Below are positions 25,618 through 30,517 of a stretch of 30,517 nt of DNA, piece by piece. The position numbers and the translations under genes are program-made. Numbering within the stretch: the stretch's first letter is position 1; each line of letters opens with the position of its first letter. The DNA is from a virus: the IMG/VR virus record IMGVR_UViG_3300020469_000167, positions 1-30,517 of that record. One strand, written 5' to 3'. The notes under the pieces are model-generated. The model saw only the letters and a program-made list of their open reading frames with translations, was not told where the DNA came from and did no database searches.

Positions 25618-25843
25618 TGGCGCCGTTATTATCTCAAAGATAGAGGAAGTCGGTGCTGTTGATATTGGAGATCCAAACTGCAAACTTGTATCACCTTATG
25701 AACTTGAGGGTGATGATATGTCGCCTTGGTTAAAGAAGGTAACAGACGACGTTGAAATTATGATATGTTCTGATAAAATAGTAACATTGGTGGAACCCCA
25801 CCGAGAACTCATTGATTCTTATTTGAAACTGGCAACTGCATGA
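25583..25843 (+). CDS. Sm-like small protein (third paralogue)
   Basis: 86 residues, the shortest of the trio. EVKILILVNGAVIISKIEEV gives the first strand pair, CKLVSPYEL the middle, MSPWLKKVTDDVEIMICSDK the Pro-Trp and following strand, and IVTLVEPHRELIDSYLKL the Sm2-like end plus a helix. It starts 35 bases inside the preceding gene and shares ATGA with gp43, so it is translated together with DNA polymerase. An RNA-binding role for the group is inference. Confidence 0.75.
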   Translation: MEQEVKILILVNGAVIISKIEEVGAVDIGDPNCKLVSPYELEGDDMSPWLKKVTDDVEIMICSDKIVTLVEPHRELIDSYLKLATA

Positions 25844-28344
25844 AATTCTACACTAATGTTTTCCAGATCGGCAACAGTATGTTGGTCAGGGGATATGAAA
25901 ATGGAAAACATTTTAGTGACAGGGAGGAGTTTCATCCTACCTTTTATGTACCTACAAAGAAAAGAAGTAAGTGGAAGACTCTTGACGGTCAATCTGTAGA
26001 GCCGATCAAACCTGGCACAATCAAGGATTGTAGGCAGTTTATCGACAAGTATTCGCAAGTACAAAACTTTAATATTTTTGGTAATGAGAGATATGTACAT
26101 CAATATATCTCTGATAATTATCCAGAGGATGATATCAAGTTTGATCTAAGCAAAATTAATCTAGTTACTATTGACATCGAGGTTGCTGCGGAGAGTGGTT
26201 TCCCTGATGTCTTTAATGTTGCAGAAGAACTTCTACTGATCACAATACAGGATTACAATACTAAAAGAATTACTACCTTTGGATCACGTCCATACCAGAC
26301 CAATCCAAACAGAAAGAACTACTCTTACATTGACTGCCACAACGAGGAAGGTCTGATCTATACATTCCTAGACTGGTGGCAGAAACACACGCCTGAGGTC
26401 ATTACAGGGTGGAACTGTGAACTGTATGATATCCCTTACCTTGTGGGTAGGGTAGAACGTCTCATGGGTGAGAAGGTGGCCAAGAAGTTCTCTCCTTGGG
26501 GCATTGTAAGAAAGAATGAAATCACAATAATGGGTCGTGCAAATATCGTCTTTGATATTGCAGGCGTATCTGTAATTGATTACTTGGATCTATACAAGAA
26601 ATCTCCTGCAACTTCAAACCAAGAGAGTTTCAAATTGGATCATATTGCCATGGTGGAACTCGGTCAAAAGAAGTTGGATCACAGTGAGTTTGATACATTC
26701 CGTGAGTTCTATACAAAGAACTGGCAGAAGTTTGTAGATTACAACATCGTTGACGTGGAACTGGTTGACCGTCTTGAGGATAAACTCAAGTTGATTGACC
26801 TATGTTGTACTCGAGCATATGATGCAAAGATCAACTTTACTGATGTTGCGTTTCAAGTTCGTACATGGGATGCGATCATCTACAACTATCTCAAAAAGAA
26901 AAACATTGTGATCCCACAGAAGGATCGTAACAAGAAAGATGAGAAATATGCTGGTGCGTATGTCAAAGAACCTAAGCCTGGTAGATATGAATGGGTGGTA
27001 TCTTTTGACTTGAACTCACTGTATCCGCATTTGATTATGCAATACAATATCTCCCCAGAAACATTACAGGAAAAGAGACATCCTAGTGCCACAGTGGATA
27101 AACTTCTCAATCAAGAGATTACTTTTGAGATGTATAAGGAATATGCAGTTTGTGCCAACGGTGCAATGTTTAGTAAGGACAAGAAAGGTTTCCTACCTGA
27201 GTTGATGGAGAAGATGTATAATGAACGTGTCATCTTCAAGAAGAGGATGATCAAAGCAAAACAAGCCTATGAAAAAACCCCTACTAAAGAACTTGAAAAG
27301 GAGATTGCAAGATGCAACAACGTCCAAATGTCCAAGAAGATTGCCCTTAACAGTGCTTATGGTGCTATTGGTAATCAATACTTTCGCTATTATAAACTTG
27401 CGAACGCAGAAGCCATTACCCTATCTGGACAAGTATCAATCCGATGGATTGAGAATAAAATAAACCAGAAGATGAATACCATTTTAAAAACAAAAGATAT
27501 TGATTATGTTATTGCTAGTGATACCGATTCTATTTACTTGCATATGGGTCCTTTGGTTGACCGTGTATACGAGGGGAGAGAGAAAACTACTGAAGGCATT
27601 GTCACGTTCCTTAATAAAGTCTGTGAGATGGAACTTGAACCTTATATTGAAAGTTCTTACCAAGAACTGGCAGACTACGTTAACGCCTACGACCAAAAGA
27701 TGATCATGAAGCGAGAGAACATCGCTTCAACTGGTATATGGACTGCAAAGAAAAGATATATTCTAAACGTATGGGATAGTGAGGGAGTTAGATATGAAGA
27801 TGCTAAACTTAAGATCATGGGTATTGAAGCAATCAAAACTTCTACGCCTGCACCATGTCGTAAGTTCTTGAAAGATGCTTTTACTTTACTGATGAATGGA
27901 ACAGAGGATGAAGTGATTGATTATATTGAGGAGTGTCGAACTAAATTCAAATCATTACCACCAGAAGAAGTGGCATTCCCTCGTAGTGTATCCAACGTGG
28001 AGAAGTGGAAGTCATCTTCTGACATGTATAACAAGGGTTGTCCTATTCATGTTCGTGGTGCCATCCTATACAATCACTATACAAAGAAGAAGGGGATAGA
28101 CAATAAGTATGCCGCGATTAATAATGGTGAGAAGATCAAGTTCTGTTACTTGAAGACACCTAATTGGATGCACGAAAATGTTATATCTTTCATTCAAGAT
28201 TTCCCAACTGAACTCGACCTAGATAAACATGTAGACTATGAATTGCAATTTAGCAAATCATTCCTAGAACCTGTAAAGGTTATTCTAGATTGTATCGGTT
28301 GGGAGACCGAACGTAAGAATACACTTGAATCCTTCTTCGCATGA
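25840..28344 (+). CDS. 43: DNA polymerase gp43 (family B)
   Basis: 834 residues; T4 gp43 has 898. The replicative polymerase with 3'-5' proofreading. Seen: exonuclease I LVTIDIEVAAE (Asp/Glu), exonuclease II GWNCELYDIPYLVGR, exonuclease III region YNIVDVELVDRL, polymerase motif A DLNSLYPHLIMQYNISPE, motif B KKIALNSAYGAIGNQYFRY, motif C ASDTDSIYL. The extreme C-terminus ENTLESFFA-like (NTLESFFA) fits a clamp-binding peptide as in T4. It overlaps the Sm-like gene and the next mini-gene as ATGA on both sides. No intron or split is seen. Confidence 0.98.
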   Translation: MKFYTNVFQIGNSMLVRGYENGKHFSDREEFHPTFYVPTKKRSKWKTLDGQSVEPIKPGTIKDCRQFIDKYSQVQNFNIFGNERYVHQYISDNYPEDDIKFDLSKINLVTIDIEVAAESGFPDVFNVAEELLLITIQDYNTKRITTFGSRPYQTNPNRKNYSYIDCHNEEGLIYTFLDWWQKHTPEVITGWNCELYDIPYLVGRVERLMGEKVAKKFSPWGIVRKNEITIMGRANIVFDIAGVSVIDYLDLYKKSPATSNQESFKLDHIAMVELGQKKLDHSEFDTFREFYTKNWQKFVDYNIVDVELVDRLEDKLKLIDLCCTRAYDAKINFTDVAFQVRTWDAIIYNYLKKKNIVIPQKDRNKKDEKYAGAYVKEPKPGRYEWVVSFDLNSLYPHLIMQYNISPETLQEKRHPSATVDKLLNQEITFEMYKEYAVCANGAMFSKDKKGFLPELMEKMYNERVIFKKRMIKAKQAYEKTPTKELEKEIARCNNVQMSKKIALNSAYGAIGNQYFRYYKLANAEAITLSGQVSIRWIENKINQKMNTILKTKDIDYVIASDTDSIYLHMGPLVDRVYEGREKTTEGIVTFLNKVCEMELEPYIESSYQELADYVNAYDQKMIMKRENIASTGIWTAKKRYILNVWDSEGVRYEDAKLKIMGIEAIKTSTPAPCRKFLKDAFTLLMNGTEDEVIDYIEECRTKFKSLPPEEVAFPRSVSNVEKWKSSSDMYNKGCPIHVRGAILYNHYTKKKGIDNKYAAINNGEKIKFCYLKTPNWMHENVISFIQDFPTELDLDKHVDYELQFSKSFLEPVKVILDCIGWETERKNTLESFFA

Positions 28345-28505
28345 CACGTTACATTGTATGTTGGACAGACAACGGCATATTTTCTGAATCACAGATGAAA
28401 GTTTTTGAATCAAGAGATCCAGCAAATTGGTTTGCACAAAGTATAGAAAAGCATTATAATAATGTTAAAGTATATTTAGCTAGAAAAGGAGAGTTTGATG
28501 ACTAA
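28341..28505 (+). CDS. Mini-protein downstream of gp43
   Basis: 54 residues. It starts in an ATGA overlap with the gp43 stop and ends inside the start of the next gene, so both junctions support translation. Sequence character: TRYIVCWTDNGIFSESQMKV, a helix ANWFAQSIEKHY, then VKVYLARKGEF. This strand-helix-strand mini-fold is not one I recognise. Confidence 0.7.
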   Translation: MTRYIVCWTDNGIFSESQMKVFESRDPANWFAQSIEKHYNNVKVYLARKGEFDD

Positions 28506-28962
28506 GAAAAGAATACTTACTCTAGTCACAGGCGGTTTTGATCCTCTTCATAGTGGCCACATTGCTTACTTCGAGCAAGCAAAAGATCTTACAAATTACC
28601 TAGTAGTGGGGTTAAACACGGAAGAATGGTTGACTAAGAAGAAAGGACAATACTTCATGTCATGGAAAGAACGTGCAGAGATCATTCGTCACTTGGATGT
28701 TGTTGATGCCGTGATTACCGTAGAGGATGATGAACACGGTTCTGCGTGTCATGCCATCGAAAGATGTTTAGAGATCGCACAAACTGTTGTCTTTGCCAAT
28801 GGAGGTGATCGTGGTAAAGGTAATACACCAGAGATGGATCAGTTTGGTGATGATCCCAGAGTAGAGATGGAGTTTGGTGTAGGCGGAACCGATAAGAAAA
28901 ATAGTAGTTCATGGTTGCTCCACAACTACTTTGAAAGACAAAGAAAAATAGTAGGTCTATGA
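28498..28962 (+). CDS. Cytidylyltransferase-like nucleotidyltransferase
   Basis: 154 residues from ATG 28498. The N-terminal TLVTGGFDPLHSGHIAYFEQ has the HxGH motif (HSGH, 18-21) of the nucleotidyltransferase alpha/beta phosphodiesterase superfamily, which joins a nucleotide to glycerol-3-phosphate, heptose phosphate or similar. VVGLNTEEWLTKKKG and SWKERAEIIRHLDVVDAV match the sugar-phosphate branch. The usual late ISSTxxR-type motif is replaced by KKNSSSWLLHNYF. The substrate cannot be read from the sequence. It may act on glycans or on lipid head groups of host or phage. Confidence 0.85.
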   Translation: MTKKRILTLVTGGFDPLHSGHIAYFEQAKDLTNYLVVGLNTEEWLTKKKGQYFMSWKERAEIIRHLDVVDAVITVEDDEHGSACHAIERCLEIAQTVVFANGGDRGKGNTPEMDQFGDDPRVEMEFGVGGTDKKNSSSWLLHNYFERQRKIVGL

Positions 28963-29042
28963 ATAATATAGGATTAGAAGTTGTATTCTGGACAATATTG
29001 TCAGTATATCTACTAGCAAAACTTGGAGTTTTTAAGAAATGA
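28959..29042 (+). CDS. 27-residue membrane peptide
   Basis: ATG 28959 overlaps the previous stop (ATGA), and its own stop overlaps the next ATG the same way. The peptide is one hydrophobic helix, LEVVFWTILSVYLLAKLGVF, with a KK end. Overlaps on both sides are the main reason to believe it. The function is unknown. Confidence 0.55.
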   Translation: MNNIGLEVVFWTILSVYLLAKLGVFKK

Positions 29043-29185
29043 ATTGTTGGCACTGCAACACTGAACTCATATGGGGAGGGGATACTGATTGTCCCTTTGC
29101 TGAGGAGTATAGTTTCGTAACTAATCTTTCATGTCCTAAGTGTGAATCTTATGTAGAAGTTTATTATCCAAAGAGAGATGAGTGA
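29039..29185 (+). CDS. Zinc-ribbon mini-protein
   Basis: 48 residues. Two Cys-x-x-C knuckles, CWHC (3-6) and CPKC (32-35), framed by short strands (NTELIWGG, ESYVEVYYP), make a typical zinc ribbon. Such proteins often bind nucleic acid or RNA polymerase, but no specific match is seen. It overlaps its neighbours on both sides. Confidence 0.7.
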   Translation: MNCWHCNTELIWGGDTDCPFAEEYSFVTNLSCPKCESYVEVYYPKRDE

Positions 29186-29837
29186 CATAGCATGGGAAGG
29201 GTTTAAATTACCCAATATGCCATTGTATAAGACTAAACTTAATGATAAGTGGATGACTTATCTTTGGTCTGTGGTTAAACAGGCGGAGAAAGATAATGTC
29301 AATAATAGTAACGATTACAGTTACAGACTTGCTGGAAATATAACTGGCAGTCTAGGATTGAAAGACGACGCTAACAAATTCAAAGATGAAGTTGTAGGTC
29401 CTCTAACACAACAGTTGATAGATGAAGACCCAAAGCATTACTTTCCTCCTATAGATCTTGACCCAAGTTTAGATCTAAAATATACAACAGAACTTAGAAT
29501 GAATTGGTGGGTAAACTACCAATATCAAACTGAGTTCAATCCAGAACACGCCCACTCAGGGATTACATCATTTGTGATCTGGATGAAGATCCCCACACAC
29601 CATGAGGATCAACACAACCTACCATTCCATTCTAAAGCTGCATCTGATTTTCAGTTTACCTACAATGATATTCTAGGGAATACCATTGAGTATCCTATCT
29701 TCATGAGTCCAGAAATGGAAGGCACCCTGATGTTATTTCCATCGACATTACATCATCAAGTGTATCCATTTTATAACACAAATGAACCAAGAATATCAAT
29801 TGCTGGTAATTTATTGTGGTCTGTGGTAGAATTATAA
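29178..29837 (+). CDS. 2OG-Fe(II) oxygenase-like protein (second copy)
   Basis: 219 residues. The C-terminal half has the oxygenase pattern: RMNWWVNYQYQTEFNPEHAH, GITSFVIWMKIP, then EGTLMLFPSTLHHQVYPFY and NEPRISIAGNLLW. The candidate ligands are His in EHAH, His in LHHQ, and the 2-oxoglutarate Arg in PRIS. The N-terminal 80 residues are helical. It is related to the protein at 23561 only in this core. A cyanophage gene of this type commonly sits between gp43 and uvsX. The substrate is unknown; hydroxylation of a protein or nucleotide is possible. Confidence 0.75.
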   Translation: MSDIAWEGFKLPNMPLYKTKLNDKWMTYLWSVVKQAEKDNVNNSNDYSYRLAGNITGSLGLKDDANKFKDEVVGPLTQQLIDEDPKHYFPPIDLDPSLDLKYTTELRMNWWVNYQYQTEFNPEHAHSGITSFVIWMKIPTHHEDQHNLPFHSKAASDFQFTYNDILGNTIEYPIFMSPEMEGTLMLFPSTLHHQVYPFYNTNEPRISIAGNLLWSVVEL

Positions 29838-29852
29838 TAGAAGTGAATCATT

Positions 29853-30517
29853 ATGGATTTTTTAAAAGAAATAGTCAAAGAGATAGGAGATGAGTACACC
29901 CACCTTGCCTCCGAGGCAGAATCGACTGAAGAATTTATTGACACAGGTTCGTACATTTTTAACGGACTCGTATCAGGTAGTATATTTGGTGGTGTATCTC
30001 GGAATAAGATTACTGCTATTGCTGGGGAGTCTAGCACTGGAAAAACTTTCTTCAGCCTCGCTGTCGTTAAAAATTTCCTTGACACTAACCCTGATGGGTA
30101 TTGTCTCTATTTTGATACTGAAGCTGCTGTCAATAGGGGACTCCTTGAGTCTAGAGGAGTTGATCTCGAAAGGCTCGTTGTTGTCAATGTGGTAACAATC
30201 GAAGAGTTTAGACAGAAGGCACTTAAAGCCGTAGATATATACCTTAAGACAGATGAGGACAATCGCAAACCTTGTATGTTTGTATTGGATTCTCTTGGTA
30301 TGTTATCCACAGAGAAAGAGATTCGTGACGCACTAGATGATAAACAAGTCAGAGACATGACCAAATCTCAACTTGTCAAGGGTGCATTTAGAATGTTAAC
30401 TCTTAAACTTGGTCAGGCAAAGATTCCACTAATAGTTACTAATCATACCTATGATGTCATCGGATCATACGTTCCCACCAAAGAGATGGGCGGAGGCAGC
30501 GGTCTCAAGTATGCAGC
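29853..30517 (+). CDS. uvsX: Recombinase UvsX (3' end outside window)
   Basis: 221 codons, open to the window end. UvsX is the RecA/Rad51-type strand-exchange protein of T4-like phages. Seen: an N-terminal helix (DFLKEIVKEIGDEYTHLAS), FIDTGSYIFNGLVSGSIFGG, Walker A GESSTGKT (58-65), GYCLYFDTEAAV with the catalytic Glu, Walker B CMFVLDSLG, and KIPLIVTNHTYDVIG followed by the DNA-binding loop EMGGGSGLKYA at the edge. T4 UvsX has about 390 residues, so about 45% is missing. UvsY and UvsW are at 5282 and 5704. Confidence 0.97.
   Translation, partial: MDFLKEIVKEIGDEYTHLASEAESTEEFIDTGSYIFNGLVSGSIFGGVSRNKITAIAGESSTGKTFFSLAVVKNFLDTNPDGYCLYFDTEAAVNRGLLESRGVDLERLVVVNVVTIEEFRQKALKAVDIYLKTDEDNRKPCMFVLDSLGMLSTEKEIRDALDDKQVRDMTKSQLVKGAFRMLTLKLGQAKIPLIVTNHTYDVIGSYVPTKEMGGGSGLKYA

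Overview
The window is a continuous, gene-dense, AT-rich stretch of a T4-like cyanomyovirus genome. All genes lie on the + strand, many overlap by 4 to 40 bases, and long intergenic gaps are rare. Three lines of evidence point to a marine cyanophage of the Prochlorococcus/Synechococcus type. The T4 core order is present (20-67-21-22-23, then 3-uvsY-uvsW, 55, 47-46, 45, 44-62-regA, 43, uvsX). There is a phycoerythrobilin synthase (pebS), known from phage P-SSM2, and the usual cyanophage cobS gene. Several small families shared with cyanobacteria are also present, such as DUF3110. Both ends are cut: gp20 (portal) has lost its 5' end and uvsX its 3' end.

Layout. 1-4051 is the head module: portal C-terminus, acidic core protein, prohead protease, scaffold and major capsid protein, closed by a strong terminator. 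Late promoters of the NATAAATA type precede gp67, gp22 and gp3. 4087-7158 holds a glycine-zipper membrane protein, a gp3-like tail completion protein, UvsY and UvsW. 7357-11871 holds an Sm-like small protein, the late sigma factor gp55 behind a host-type promoter, and the gp47/gp46 nuclease with a DUF3110 gene between its subunits. 11868-15974 holds a VWA/HExxH protein and the MoxR/CobS AAA+ ATPase, each behind a copy of the same promoter architecture, followed by pebS. 15967-23046 is replication: gp45 clamp, gp44 and gp62 loader subunits, RegA, and many small accessory genes including a DruA-like (DUF4338) protein; it ends at a terminator. 23113-24920 holds an Hsp20 chaperone, a 2OG-Fe(II) oxygenase-like protein and an exported HExxH protein.

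24917-25843 is the most unusual part. A consensus sigma-70 promoter (TTGACA, 17 bp, TATAAT) leads into about 235 bases of dense stem-loops with no convincing gene. A tRNA-Gly(UCC) with non-canonical D/T-loop contact bases follows, then two tandem genes of the same Sm-like family as the gene before gp55. 25840-30517 is DNA polymerase gp43, a nucleotidyltransferase, three mini-proteins, a second 2OG-oxygenase-like protein and UvsX.

How the genes work together: gp43/45/44/62 replicate DNA; UvsX/Y/W with gp46/47 drive recombination-dependent replication; gp55 (with the clamp, in the T4 model) switches on late promoters for the head genes; and RegA tunes translation. pebS acts on host bilin metabolism, and the MoxR-VWA pair is an AAA+ remodelling system of uncertain target. 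Assignments rest on recognised motifs and synteny read by eye; no database search was run.
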